A DNA stretch of 64,000 bases, from contig JAXDDX010000045.1 in NCBI GenBank assembly GCA_034670405.1, positions 620,001 to 684,000 on the forward strand. The letters are read 5' to 3'. The notes under the pieces are model-generated. The model was given only the letters and a program-made list of their open reading frames with translations, ran no database searches and was not told the DNA's origin. Position 1 is the stretch's first letter; every line of letters starts with the position of its first letter. Shown here piece by piece: positions 11,234-25,991 of the stretch. The position numbers and the translations under genes are program-made. The stretch is from Hoplostethus atlanticus (Eukaryota > Chordata > Actinopteri > Trachichthyiformes > Trachichthyidae).

Positions 11234-14200
11234 AAGCTGGACATGAAATATGTCTACATTTTGATTTGATGGAGAAAGTTTCCATACAAATAATCATTAC
11301 AACTATTTATACTTTTAATACTTTCAATATGTTTGTATGATTTCAATTACATTTTTCAATACTACTACTAGAGCTGTAAATGCTACGACTATTTCTGCTA
11401 ATACTACTACTACTGCTACTACTTTTGCTAGTACTACTGCTGTTACTACTCCTGCTGCTACGTCTACTACTACTTCTACCATTATTACTTCTGCTAATAC
11501 TTCAACTACTACTACTTCTACTGCAGCTATCACTAACAGCCAGGGTCACATCTGACAGTCGCTGTCTCCCTCTGGTGTCTCATGTGACCCTGGCTGTCTT
11601 TCACAATGCCCAAAGACCAGAGACTCAGTTTGTGGTTTACTGATGACTGAATAGAACACACAAACCACTACTTCTGCTAATACTTCAACTATTACTACTT
11701 CTGCTACTACTACTCCTGCTAATACTTCAACTATTACTACTTCTGCTACTACTACTTCAGCTAATACAACTACTTATGCTACTACTATTGCTGGTGCTGC
11801 TGTTACTTCTACTTTTATTACTTCTACTACTATGATTTCTCAACACAGTATCTTGCTGAGTAAATGTTTTACTTCTTCAGAAAATTTAACCTTTTCTAGT
11901 TTGTATTATTATTATTAATTTGGAGGATGCAGGTCGAGTTAATCTGTTTCTACTCTTTTTTACTGAAAGGATGAAATCATCTCTTTCCTCCTGTCTCTGC
12001 TTTTCCTTTTTCCATTTCCTGTCGTTGAAAATAAACTTGAAAAGCACCGTGATGTCATCATCGTCTTTTATTATCTTCATTTCTGTCAGGCTTGGCAGCG
12101 TTCAAAAGCCTTCCAGTCCTACCTCCTCCTGTCAACTGACCTTCCTAGTAAAGAGTCTAATTGAAACCAGAGGAAGTTCCAGTGTCAGTCTGTCCAAGAG
12201 AGGAAGGGGAGGATGGAGAAAGAGGAGGATGGAGGAAGAGGAAAGGGAGGTGAAGGGTTTCTGATCTCTGAGGGGAGCTTCTGTCTATTTTGGGACAACA
12301 TACATTAGTGTCAGTTTCATGATATGAAATTTAAAATGTATATCTTGGTAATCAGGATCAAACCGATGGTAGAAGATATGGTTTTATTATAGGGTACGAT
12401 GATGTTTGATTTTATGGAAAATAAATCATAAATTAATGCGTTTCTGAAAATATAATTGATTTTTGTATCTATTAGCGTTGTTCACTGAGTGGTGGTCGTA
12501 GTTTATTCACCACTGCATCACCGTACCCACTTTCCCTCGACCTGTCTCGTCTAGTTCTACTAGTTCACCTATTGATTTCCTACATTTCCCTACATTTCAA
12601 CAACCCCCAGAGAACAAGCCTGAACTTGTTGCATTCAGCTGTGGGTTAATATGTGTTGGTCATAGTGATAGTGGAGAGAGAGGTGATTCGCCCCTTATGC
12701 AAAACCCAACATGTCTTGTGGCTGCATTGCATTCTGGTCTATCTCGGCTACTGCATTGCATTCTGGTCTATCTCCTACTGTCGGTGGAGAAATTGGTCTC
12801 TCTCCTCTCCTCCGATGGATTTCTCCTGTATGATTGTTGATCGTCGGTCTAGAAAGAAGCCCTTGCTCTTTGATTCTGATTGGCTGACACCAAAACCTGA
12901 CGGTTACCGTTGATGTTTTAGATCCATGAAACATTTTCTGATATCAAACTGGAAATATCTCAACGTGACGTCACGTCATCTACGATTGGAAGAAGAACAA
13001 AACACCAGACAACTAAAAGGACCAGAAATACAACGAACATCACCAGTAGATGTTAAAGTGTTTCAGGGTCTATTTTTCCTCTAACCGCTCCACTATGTCT
13101 GGGTAACGCTTGTGTATCTAGCTGCTTCATTGATTTGTGTGTTTTCCCGTTGTACAAGATAGATACTAAGGTTATTATTGTATATAAATTCATGTGGACT
13201 GGTTGTACTGGTCAGCTCCCAGTATGAATGTATGGAAGTGAATGAATGTGAAGCAGGGTGGAGCTCTGTCAACCGTCCCTGGGTAAATAAAGGTTTAGCA
13301 GCTGTCTGGTTGATGGTAGCTAACGTCGCTCCTCTGTGTTTCAGATCTTCAACTCTGCTTTAACTTCAACACCAAGAACTTCAAGCTCCTCTCTGGTTCC
13401 AAGGAAACCCAGTTTGGCTACACAGTCCAGCAGCACGAGGCAGGAGGACGCCAGTGGTGAGAGTCCCAGTAGCCTGTACTAGTCTGTACTGGTCTATCAC
13501 ATCTATAGAAACCAGTCTGTACTGGTCTGTGTGGTTGTTTCTCCTGAGTTGAATTTGAGGAATAGGAGAAAATGTCTTTAGTCTCATTTGAGTCTAGTAG
13601 AGATAAAAGGTAGAAATATGAGATCTCTTCTTGGGTACATGTCTGATATTACACAGCGCATCCATCTCAGCTGCAGATGAAGGTTTCAGCACTGTTGGAA
13701 CGTGTCATTTGATAAATTATCATCATTTAATTTCTTTTTCTAGTTAGTGCTAAAAAGTAGCTGGTGGATTTTAGGATTTACTGGACACCGAGAAACCAGA
13801 AAGATTTCTGGGAAAGTGAGTTGAAAACTTTTGAAGGAAACTTTTCCAGGAAAGTTTGCTGCTGTCCTCCCTGCGCTGCGTGTCGGTGAATCATGTCAGG
13901 ATTTCAGATTTCACAATGCTGCCCTGACACATTTTCCACCGCTGCGTCTGATAGGTGTTATTTACCGTCCTTTCTACAATAAATTAGGTTTTCATAATGT
14001 AGATCTGATCCTACGGCCCAAGGCTTCTTCCTGCTCAGAAAACAATGACTCACAAGGCACACACACAGACACACACACACATACACACACACACTCACAC
14101 ACACACTCACACACACACACAAAGATGAAGGTCTCTCGTCCTTCATCTTTATGTTTCCAACCTGCTGTCAGTGCCTCAGATTCCAGCAGCAAGGCACATT

Positions 14201-15584
14201 TCGCTGTTCTGGAAGAGATGAGATGAGATGAGCTTGAGATGAGCTTGAGATGAGATGAGATGAGATGAGATGAGATGAGATGAGGTGAGATGAGATGAGA
14301 TGAGATGAGATTGAGATGAGGTGAGGTGAGGTGAGGTGACGTGAGGTGAGGTGAGATGAGGTGAGGTGAGGTGAGGTGAGATGAGATGAGATGGGATTGA
14401 GATGAGGTGAGGTGAGGTGAAGTGAGATGAGGTGAGGTGAGATAACACAAGATGGGGTGGGATGAGATTGAGATGAGATGAGATGAGGTGAGGTGAGGTG
14501 AGGTGAGGTGAGGTGAGGTGAGGTGAGGTGAGATGAGATGAAATGAGATGAGATGAGATGAGGTGAGGTGTGAGATGAGTTCAGAAGATGAACTGGGATG
14601 AAAAAATGGGATGAGGAGGTGAGATGAGGTGAGAATCAAAGTGCTTTACAGAGGAGTAAAGAAAACAGAAACAGAAAAGTAACAGTAAACCATAAAAAGT
14701 CAAAGCCAGTTACAGTTTTTCTCAATTGCTAAAACACTAAACCCCATTCTCTGAACCAAATGCTCAGTGGCCTAAACCCATTTGTTGAATCAATCACTCT
14801 TTTGGCAAAACTCTTATCACATTCTTATTCACTGTACTTGTGAAGTTGTGATTACTATACTTTTTTTTTTTATTGCAAAATGTGTTTATATACAATAAAC
14901 ATGTTTTTCTGTACCTACATGCCCTGGATGCTGTGTTCTCAATTTTCTGATTTTCTGGAATGCTCTGTAGTGTTTATATATTGACTGGCTGTGTGTATGA
15001 TCTGAAAGCATTGTTTGATTTTGAGCACAGATTAAATGGTTTTGAGGCGATTGTTTGATTTTGCCAGAAGAGTCAGGGGTTTTGTGAATGTAGTTTGAAG
15101 ATTTGGTTTTGTGTTTAAAGTTTTGAGAAAATGGGTGAAGGTTTCAAGAAATGTGTCTTAGCAATTGAGAAAAACTGTAATAAAAGGTCATTACCTGAAA
15201 ACAGATCTGTAAAACGAGTCTTAACAACAAATTAAACAGGAAACACGGCAGTTAAAACTTTTATTACAGGTGTCAGTCCAGCTGAAGCTCCAGGTCAGCT
15301 GGTCAGTTGGTCAGTTATATTTACTGTGTCTGTGAATCCAGGTGACACTGTGTAAAACTGGGCTGTTTGTCGACCTGGAAGTCTCTCAGCCGTGATGAAT
15401 ACCTCGCGGTCTTCCAGGATTACAAAATCTCTTGGCCTTTGAAGTTGCAGGTAAATAAGTGGAAAGTATTTGCGTTTGTCTCGCGACCGGTCTCTCCCGT
15501 TTCCCGAGGCAGAGCGGTGGATCTGGAAACTATGTGTTGTGGTCTGTTATTCCCCAGCCTCCCTCTGTGAAGCCCATCACTCCG

Positions 15585-15621
<37 letters not shown>

Positions 15622-18600
15622 GACATCGTTATTCTGCAGTTGTTTTTCTCTGCAGCCTGGTTACTTTTACGTTTCAGGTGTTTGGCTGATGTTCTCAACC
15701 AGACTGACACTGAGTGAAACTATAGAATAAGGCTTTTATTCTCTTCTGTCGTTCCTCAGCACTGACCTCTGACCCTTGACCTCCTTATCAATGGGTGCAA
15801 AATAATCAGATTCAGTTCAAACCTAAGAGTGAATTGATTGTATTAGTGTCAGATCCTCCATCCAAGCTAACCTAGTGGGCTGCAGCTCCATGTGGCTGGA
15901 GGGAGTCAGAGGTCAGACCAGTTGACCCGAGTTAACCCCAGTCAAAGCCGAGGTCAAGTCGCCGGCGTTGAAAGATTACCTCCCCGAGCCACGTCATCTG
16001 TTAACCTTCATGCTGGGATCTGTCTGTGTGTTTGTGAGTGATACATCATGGGATCTGTCTGTGTGTTTGTGAGTGGTGGATTATGGGATCTGTCTGTTTG
16101 TTTGTGAGTGACGCATCATGGGATCTGAGTGATGGATTATGTTTGGTCTGCTTGTGAGTTTGAGGTTTTTCTCCGTACACTCTTAACAGGAAGGGTTCTA
16201 TATCGCAGAAAATAGTTCTTTAGATTTGAACCACAGCAGAACCCTTTTTGGTATAAACAACCATTTTTAAAAGGTTCTCTACAGCACCATGTTCAAATGG
16301 TTCTATATAGAACCCATGTATTGCTATAAAGAACCCATTAAGAACGTATGAAATGCTCCAGCCATATTAAGGACGCTTTTAAGAACCACACTAGGTACTT
16401 TATTCTGATTTACATTTTTACATCAGAGGGTTCTTTGAGTGTTTACGGCTCCATATAGAACCACTACCCTAACCAAAGAACCACTGAAGAACCCTCTTTT
16501 TGCTGAGACACTGAAACATGACACAGTCGTCTGTATGTTTTAAATGTGCGGTTAGCGCTGCTGTCATCTGGGGAAACTTATCACATTATCAACATCCTCC
16601 AGACCACCAAACCCAGCGTTAGGAGGACGGTAACCACATGTGACCGAAACACACACATGCTCTGTGGCTTTGACCTTTGACCTTCTTGGTCAGAGGTCAA
16701 AGGAGTGCAGATGATTCTTCATTTGAAAACCTTTCCTGGCTACCCCAAACTCAGTAGCACCAGGTACAGCTAGGAGGGAAGCAGCCTCCAAGGCCACCAC
16801 TGGCTCAATGATGACACTGTCAAGAGGGAAAAGCAGAAGGTAAATGCAAAGCCTGTAAAGTACAGGTATTTATGGAATCATATAATGTGGTATTCAAGGT
16901 CGCAAGGGCAAAATATTTCTCTACAGTGATCTTGGACTGTCACAATTGAGTGCGTTATTGCCCTTCACCCAACAATGCCCTGGTTGCATCCCAGACTTCT
17001 GTGAAAATCATTTCTATTTGATAAAATAGACGGCATTAGATCCCACCTATCTCCAAACTCTCTTTTTATCAAAGATTGTAGAAAAAGCTGTCTTCAATCA
17101 ACTTATATCACATCATAAAGAAATACCAATCAGGTTTCCCTCCCCTCACAGCACTGAAACCTCTCTCAAGTGTTACTACTGACCTCCTACTAGCTGCAGA
17201 CTCAGTGGATTGTTCACTACTTGTTCATTTAGATGTTGCCTTTGATACAATCAATCATTCAATCCTCATCGATAGGCTGTATGTGGGTTGGGATTTCTGC
17301 TTCAAGTCAGGTAGATATTATGCTTTAAACGCTTATGTGGCTCAGTTTCATCCCTGCATCTGTTCACTGTAGTTCTAAAATGGAATGAGGTGAGATGAGG
17401 TGCAATAAGATTAGATGAGTTGAGATGACAAGAGATTAAATGTGATGAGGTGAGATGAGGTGAAATGAGATGAGATGAAATAAGATAAGATGGGATGAGG
17501 AGTTGAGATGAGGTGAAATGAGAAGATGAGATGAGGTGACATGAGGTGAAAAGAGATAAAATGGGATGAGGTGAGATGAGGTGAAATGAGATAAGATGGG
17601 ATGAGGTGAGGTGAAATGAGATAAGATGGAATGAGGTGAGATGAGGTGAAATGAGATAAGATGGGATGAGGTGGGATGAAATGAGATAAGATGGAATGAG
17701 GTGAGATGAGGTGAAATGAGATAAGATGGGATGAGGTGGGATGAGATGAAATAAGATAAGATGGGATGAGGAGTTGAGATGAGGTGAAATGAGAAGATGA
17801 GATGAGGTGACATGAGGTGAAAAGAGATAAAATGGGATGAGGTGAAATGAGATAAGATGGGATGAGGTGAGGTGAAATGAGATAAGATGGAATGAGGTGA
17901 GATGAGGTGAAATGAGATAAGATGGGATGAGGTGGGATGAAATGAGATAAGATGGAATGAGGTGAGATGAGGTGAAATGAGATAAAATGGGATGAGGTGG
18001 GATGAGGTGAGATGAAGTGAAATGAGATAAGATGGGATGAGGTGAGATGAGGTGAAATGAGATAAGATCGGATGAGGTGGGATGAGGTGAGATGAGGTGA
18101 AATGAGATAAAATGGGATGAGGTGAGATGAGGTGAATTGAGATAAGATGGGATAAGGTGAGATGAGGTGAAATTAGATAGAATGGGGTGAGGTGAGATGA
18201 GATAAGATGGGATGAGGTGATATGAGGTGAATTGAGATAAGATGGGATGAGGTGATATGAGGTGAATTGAGATAAAATGGGATGAGGTGAGGTGAGATGA
18301 GGTGAGATGAGGTGAGATGAGGTGAAATGCGATAAGATGGGGTGAGGTGAGATGATCACTAAGATGGAGCTAACCCGAAGGTGCAGGTCCACCCAGGCCT
18401 GACTGCTGCCTCCTGCTGCCGTCTGGAGGATGTAGACTTGGCGGCTGATGTTTGGGATGTGGTTTGTCAGCGCTGCCCTCGACTCGTTTGATGTGGATGG
18501 GAGATGCATTAGCAGATTGAGGGTTAGTGCTGTACTATGGCATCTCCTCTGGTATGTGACTCAGCCCTGTTCCCAGAACTGCTGTCCAAGCCACATGTGG

Positions 18601-20632
18601 TGCTGTTTACTCCGTTTAACACTAATAACCGGCTAGCTCTGACACCGTAGTAGCCAGGATCTCTGTTGAACATGACCACTGCTGATCGGCTCAGCAGCTA
18701 GATCTGGAAATAGGCTGGAACATGTACTGAAGGGAAAGGCTCTGTTATTGATGGTTTTTGTTTGCTTTTTTTAATTAACACAAGAAATGTGTTATTTTAT
18801 GGCATTTCTGCTTTATTGGATAGTTAGAAAGATAACATGAGCCAACTCCAGGATACCAGGGCAGATTTAAACCCAGCACATCGTAGTTTCAGCCAACTGA
18901 GCCATACAGACATTTCTTAAACCATCTGGCGAATGAGACGGCAAAAGCTAAACAACAATTTATATAATAGTAATATTTTCCTGGTATGTTCTTTACTTTA
19001 ATTTACTAACTTTTCTGAAGTAGATGAAGATGCAGACCAAGATAGTTTTCATCTCCCAATTAAAAATGTTCAACTGGGCAGTTCAAAGGTGACAAACCTC
19101 TGGCTATCCGTGGCTGCTGACTGTTCCTGATACTGCTGTTCACTAATTAATTGGGAAATGTAATTCTAAGTTACTCTACTCTACTCTACTCTACTCTACT
19201 ATATAGAGGCTTTGTAGAATGATCCATCATGGAGGTCCATTGTCTGTTAGTTAATAATGTGTAAATATATCAGAACCAGTATTGTTACACAAGCTGTGGA
19301 CCTCCAATATGGCCGCCATCCTTTATAGATGTAAGTAATATTCCTGTGAAAAGATCAGGGGTGATAGAGAAGTGCTAGTTGAAGCATTTTACCAGTAAGA
19401 CCAGTCTCAGTCGGGTGTTTCTGTCCTTCCAGGTTGCTGGTTGGAGCTCCATTTGAATTTACTGGGAAGCAGCAGACTGGTGATGTGTACAGATGCCCTC
19501 TGGATACCAGTGCCTCCAGTAACTGCACCAGACTCAACTTGGGTAAGCAACATGGCTGACCGATATCATATTGAATAGAGTTCATCAACATCGAAGCAGG
19601 CTTTTGTATTCAGGCTCTGTACAGGATGTGTGAACAGTCTGGAACCACAGTGACAACAGGGAAACCAGATAAACGTTCTAGTTGTCCAGTGGTCCAAGTC
19701 TTCAGGGTTTCTAATCTCTGAATGGAGGTGTGGGTTTAAATCCCAGTTGGCGGTTTCTCTGTGATTCCAGACACTTGCTCAGAGTAATGTGGATAAAAAT
19801 ATAACTTTGTCATCAAGTGGTGAATTTCACACTGAAACAAGACAACATGACTCCTACCAGTGGCAACATTAAAGGTATACCATGTAAGATGTAAAATAGC
19901 GCCCCCTGCAGGCGCAAAGATGAAGGACAAATCTAAATCGAAACAAAGACAATACCTGCCTCCACCCCCTTCCAAACAGCGCTGCATATACACCCCCTAT
20001 ACACTTCTAATAACACAAGTCAGCTTTTTAATGGGCCAGAAAAATACATTGAACTGAATACAGGAGAAAACAACAAACCAACTGGGGAATAAATGGATTA
20101 GAAGTTCATCATCATCATATCTTCTGACCTACTGAGGAGGTAAATTAAAGTGAAACTCTGACCAAGGATACCTTTAACCTTTACTTATGTTCAGTTCTGC
20201 TGTCAGAGTCTCTGTAGAGTGCATTGCAACACTGCTATGTAAAAGACAAAGTGAATGTGTTGTGGTTCGGTTCAGGGAAGGTTTCTCTGGACAACGTGTC
20301 TGAGCGGAAGGACAAGATGAGGCTGGGAATGACGCTGGCCTCCAACCCTAAAGACCACAGCTTCGTGGTGAGTTTCCCTCCAGAATGATTGACAGCACAA
20401 AATTAAACCGTTTGAGGAACGAGAGTTTTTCATATCATACATATTTTTCATCGTGTCACTGTTATTTTGTTCACTCTGCATACATGCTGTAGTTCCTCTG
20501 TCTGAATCTGTCCTCAGGCCTGTGGTCCGCTGTGGTCTCATGAATGTGGAAGCTCCTTCTACAGCACAGGGATCTGTTCCAGGGTCAGCCGAAACTTCAG
20601 GTTCTCCCACACTATCGCTCCAGCCCTGCAGA
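6975..20632 (+). CDS. ITGA11: ITGA11 exons 1-5: signal peptide and first beta-propeller blades
   Basis: Exon 1 encodes 16 codons plus one base: Met, Tyr/Leu-rich core, Leu-Pro-Gly, a typical cleavable signal. Exon 2 begins the mature chain (Leu-Cys-Phe-Asn-Phe, the usual integrin alpha N-terminus). Exon 3 carries WLLVGAPFE, a FG-GAP core, and a Cys pair. Exon 4 has [11 protein letters not shown]. Exon 5 holds the Cys-rich [10 protein letters not shown] segment that leads to the I domain. Residues are about 1-160. Intron 1 (6.3 kb) is the largest and is filled with simple repeats. Confidence 0.93.
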
Positions 20633-20635
20633 GTA

Positions 20636-20727
<92 letters not shown>

Positions 20728-23700
20728 GTCTATCTGTCTATCTGTCTGTCTTCCAGGGTGTGAGACGTTCATGGACATCGTGATCGTTCTGGATGGTTCT
20801 AACTCCATCTATCCGTGGTATGAGGTCCAGCACTTCCTCATCAACGTTCTGCAGAAGTTCTACATGGGTCCAGGTCAGACCCAGGTTGGTTCAGTCAATC
20901 TTCAACCCAAAACCACACATCTGCAAAAGGTGTTTTTCAGGAGTGAAGGAGGGAATACTTATTTTCTTATCAATAAAAAAAATCCTCAGGGGCATTTAAC
21001 AGCTTCAACTCATAGGGTAAGACCGATATATTATTGGGCTTTTATTAAACATCGGCCAGTGATTTTGTTGATCTGATGGAGGTTCCTCCTTCACCACAGC
21101 TGCAGAAAAACAGCCTGTAAAATTTTCTTTGCCTATTTATTCATTTAATAGTTCAAAGCTGTTTTTAATTCTTCATTTAATAGCAGTAATGTATCCCAGA
21201 GTTTCCCTACCATTGAATAGGTGGAGAGAAACTGAGTTTTAGTGTCCATGATGGTGTAAATGTTGTTTCAGAGGCTTTTTACCCTGAAGAGAACAAAATT
21301 ATGGGGGGGAAACTGAATACTTGGAATTTCTTGGCATGAAAATTGAAAGATACTGAAGAAAATATCACCTACCAGCAGCTTCAGTACAGTAATTCAGTAA
21401 CCCACACCTCTACACCTCCACCCATAACACCATGGGAAGTTTACATGCAACTAACAGTTGGTTAACCTAGACCTACCTAAAGTTAGCTTCTGACCAGAAG
21501 GTTGTCGGTTCGCATCCCAGACCGGCTGCGTGGAAAATCTAGGCCAGGAAAGTGAATGAGAAACTCTCTTCCCACCTTCAACAACTACCACTGAAGTGCC
21601 CTTGAGCAAGTTCTGGCCACCAGTAGAAGACTGTGGTTGTACTGGTCAGAGTTTGAGTGACTATATCAGTAGTGTGGTTGTGTGTGTGTGTGTGTCCAGG
21701 TGGGCGTGGTGCAGTACGGCTCCAGGGTGGTCCATGAGTTCAGCCTGGGTGAATACCAGACGGTGGAAGAGGTGGTGGAGGCCGCCAGGGGCATCGACCA
21801 GCGGGGTGGCGAGGAGACGCGAACGGCATTGGGCATCAATGTGGCCCGGTACGAAATAACCCACCCAGTAACCAACCAGTTAGAATAACACACCCAGTAA
21901 CTAACCAGTTAGAATAACCAACCCAGTAACCAACCAGTTAGAATAACCCACCCAGTAACCAACCAGTTAGAATAACCCAACGTATTATTATTATTGTTAT
22001 TGTTCTATAATCTGTCAGCTTTCCTCTCCGCTACAGCAGCTAACTTCACACAGTCAATGGAGGAGGGGCTTAAGTATTTTCATTTTAGGTAGTCAGACCC
22101 CCCCAGAGTCCCCCCCCCCCCCCTTCCTGAACGTTGCCCATGTTGATCAACTGAACCCTGGTTGCTGTGCAGCTCGGAGGCGTTCCAGCGCGGCGGGCGG
22201 CCAGGAGCTCAGAAGGTGATGATCGTCATCACAGACGGAGAATCTCATGACAGTCCAGACCTGCTGCAGGCCATGGCCGACAGCGAGAGAGAAAACATCA
22301 CCATGTACGCCATCGCTGTGAGTCCGGCCCTCTTTACCTTCCCTCCAGAAACCTGTGGAACCAAGTTCCTGTCTACCCTGGTTCAAATCTTGATTAGGAT
22401 CTTGTAGGATCTTGCAAGGTCGACCTTGCCAGGATCCTTAAAGGTCTGTGAGGTTGACGGGATAGTCACAAGGTCTTTAAAGAAACTATCAAGATCTTGT
22501 TTTGGATCTTTTGGATCTCTTGAACCTGTTTTTTAAGTTCGTTTCAAGATCTTTTAGGAATCTGGCAAGATCTTGAACAATCCTAAAGAAAAACCCTAAA
22601 GATCCCTAAATGATCCTATCCAAATCTGTTCTTTAAAGATCCTTCAGGAAATTTCAAGATATCTAAGGACCAAAGCTTGATCTATCAATCAATGTATAAT
22701 CCTACAAGATCCTGATTTTATCCTGATACAAGATTTTAACAATCCTGCCCATGCAAGTGTTATTTAGGATCTTGGATTCAATTGCTGAGCAAGATCTTTG
22801 CAAGGATCCTGTGCAATGATCTTGGTAAGATTCCACTAGGATCCTGAACCTTATCAGGATATTTTAGAAACATTCTACCCATAACCATGATCTTGATCTT
22901 GTTCCCTTGTACCTAAACAGGATCCTTGGAGGATCTTTAAAGATCCTACAGGATCCTGGGAAAGAATTTTTATCAGGGTAGTTCTGGATGATGCTACTGT
23001 TTCCACTTCCTGTTGCTTAGAGGAAGTGTGTGATGTTATTCTTTTATAATTCTAATGATATAATATCATTTATAATAGTGTTCTGTACCTGGTTCAGGTC
23101 CTGGGCTACTACAACCGCCGTGGAATAAACCCCGAGGCCTTCCTAAAAGAGATCAAGTTCATTGCCAGTGATCCTGATGAGAAACACTTCTTCAATGTGA
23201 CGGACGAGTCGGCTCTGAAGGACATCGTGGACGCTCTGGGAGAGAGGATCTTCTCTCTGGAAGGTGGGATCATCTGGGACCTTTGACCTTTAGGTTGTTA
23301 AAACCATGTTAAAATAATGATATTTTGATTGAATGACTATTTGATGATTAATGGAAAAGAAATATACTATGCTTTAATATACTATGCTATGCTATGCTAT
23401 GCTATGCTATGCTATGCTATGCTATACAGTATAGGCTGATCTCCATTGTGGAGAAGCCCAGCTGAAGCTAAGCCGTTGATGCTGCCGTCTGTCTTTCTGT
23501 TTCGTCCAGGAACCACCACCCAGGGTCGAGGGTTCGGTCTCCAGATGGCCCAGGCTGGCTTCTCCTCCCATATAGTCCAGGTGAGGGACTTACATTGACT
23601 TCTATAGGCTATTCATTCAGCTGACTTATCTGAAGAGACCTAAAGCTGCACATGGTTCTCTCTCCAGCCTCACTGTTTCTCCACTGGAAGAACTCTCTAC

Positions 23701-24168
23701 GCTGTCGCTCTCTCCACCTACAGTACACAGCACAGAGAGACCCCTTCTCTGGGGGTTGATGCAAGGCATTCTGGGAAATGTAGGAAATCAGTAACTGAAA
23801 TAGAAGTTGGCGAGGCAGGTTGAGGGAAAGTGGGTATAATAAAAAAAGTAAATGACAACACTTCATCACAAAATAACTGAATGTGTTGAACATCACAGAT
23901 TGATGAGATCTAACAGGAAGAGGATCTGAGGGGATTTTTCCTTTAGCCTCTTTTCCTTTAACTGGTGGAAGCGATGTGTTGCGGTGTGGAAGCTTCCTGG
24001 TCTCTGCAGAGTGAGAAGCTTCTAGAAATATTACTGTTGTTTCATTTCCAGGGAAAATCAACATTCATATTCAACTGAATTCCAGAGTCATGAAGGTGAA
24101 AACGGCGTCGTGGAAACTCTTTATGTAACACAGAGCAGATGGTTTTCCTGAAAATAGAGCTGCCAAAT

Positions 24169-24223
<55 letters not shown>

Positions 24224-24301
24224 GACACATGCATGGATGGACACACTCACATATGTGCATGCATGCACATATGTGCACACGCACACACATACGTGCACAC
24301 T

Positions 24302-24362
<61 letters not shown>

Positions 24363-25934
24363 TTATGCTAAGAATGCCTCAGTTTCCTCTCCTCTTTATT
24401 TTCTGGAGTAAAACGTAAAAATGTGAAATCGGGTCAGACTGATGTGGAAAACAGAGATGCCGTCGTTCCTCCTCCTCCGACAGGTCAGATACCACAGAGC
24501 CGACGTCAGCCTGCAGGAACCTCTCCAGCTCTCCGCATGATTAGAAAACCAGTTTCTTGATATTGATCAGTGAAGATCCAGAGTCCGTCCACATGTGGAC
24601 CATAGCCTGACTTCAGATGCTCCAGGCAGGAAGCTTTATGGCGCTGCTGTTGCCAAGGATTTGGTCATCCACTGTGGTCCTCGGTTTACTCACCCATGGA
24701 GACGTGACTCAATGATTTAATAACTTTCATATCTGGATGTTATGAGTGCCAGCGTTCATCTGTGTCTTACTGCACACGTGTTAAGGGCAGGGTTTGACCG
24801 ATATGGGACTTATACTTTTGGACTGAAGCTGCTGATTGCCAGGAGTTTTGAAAAATTATCAAAAATTACAAATTACATTATTTCCCCCATCACCTTCATT
24901 CCGACCCTAAACTATCAGGAGCTCTGGGTAGAAAGAATTAGTGAAAGAATGAGATCACAGATACAAGCTGGTGAAGTGAGGTTTCTCCAGGATGGTTGGC
25001 CTCACTCTTCATCTTCATGAAATACTGTTACCTCAGCTTTCAGATAGAAATACTACTTGGTTTGGTGACTCTGATTTCTCTGACTTTCTGAATTCTGACA
25101 GTAGCTGTAATAAACTGTAGGGAACGATAGATTCACTTCAAATGAAAACAACAAAATGAAGTATTTTCACCACATAAGTCATTTTGTGATCCCAACTCTT
25201 AAAATACTGTGACAGGACACAACTACTTACTGGATTTTGGTTTGTGGTTGATATTACAATGTTTGGTTTGCAGTAAAACATGAAGTCAAATGTATCATCA
25301 CCATGTGTGTTGAATGTGATCCACGTTTGTTGTTCAGGACGGGGTTCTGGTCGGGGCGGTGGGCGCCTACGACTGGAACGGCGCCGTGCTGAAAGAGACT
25401 CGACACGGGAAAGTCGTCCCACCAAAATCCTCCTATCAGGAGGAGTTTCCAGAGGAGCTGAAGAACCACGGAGCCTATCTGGGTAAGAGATGGATTATTA
25501 TTATTATTATTATTATTATTATTTATTTATTTTATTTAAAAAAAAAAATGTATTAGTAGAAGTAGAAGTATTAGTATTATATTTGCTTTTATTTAATTTT
25601 AAAGCAATTTATAAGCTAAGATTTATAACTTTTATAATGGTGTCAAGCTTGTAGTATAAAGTGGTTTCAATTAAAAATAAAATAAAATACAATAAAAGGT
25701 AAAAATACTGGGTCTGTCAGTCTAACTGGTTAGTTACTGGCTGTGTCAATCTAACCGACTAGTTACTGGTTTCTCTGGTTCCAGGTTACTCGGTGGGTTC
25801 GGTGGTGGCGTCCGGCGGCGGTCAGCTCTATGTGTCCGGAGCACCGAGGTTCAATCACACCGGAAAGGTCATCATCTTTACCCTGAAGAACACCGGAAAC
25901 CTGACCATCCTCCAATCACTGCTGGGAGAGCAGG

Positions 25935-25991
<57 letters not shown>

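Noticed and set aside
13992-14639. 215-codon frame on the - strand
   Set aside because: Same cause: pentamer satellite fused to a CA array.
17436-18509. 357-codon Ser/His/Leu/Pro frame on the - strand
   Set aside because: Product of the pentamer satellite, which has no stop in that frame.
21856-21971. Regular 29-bp repeats resembling a CRISPR array
   Set aside because: Units are directly tandem with no unique spacers, in a vertebrate intron.
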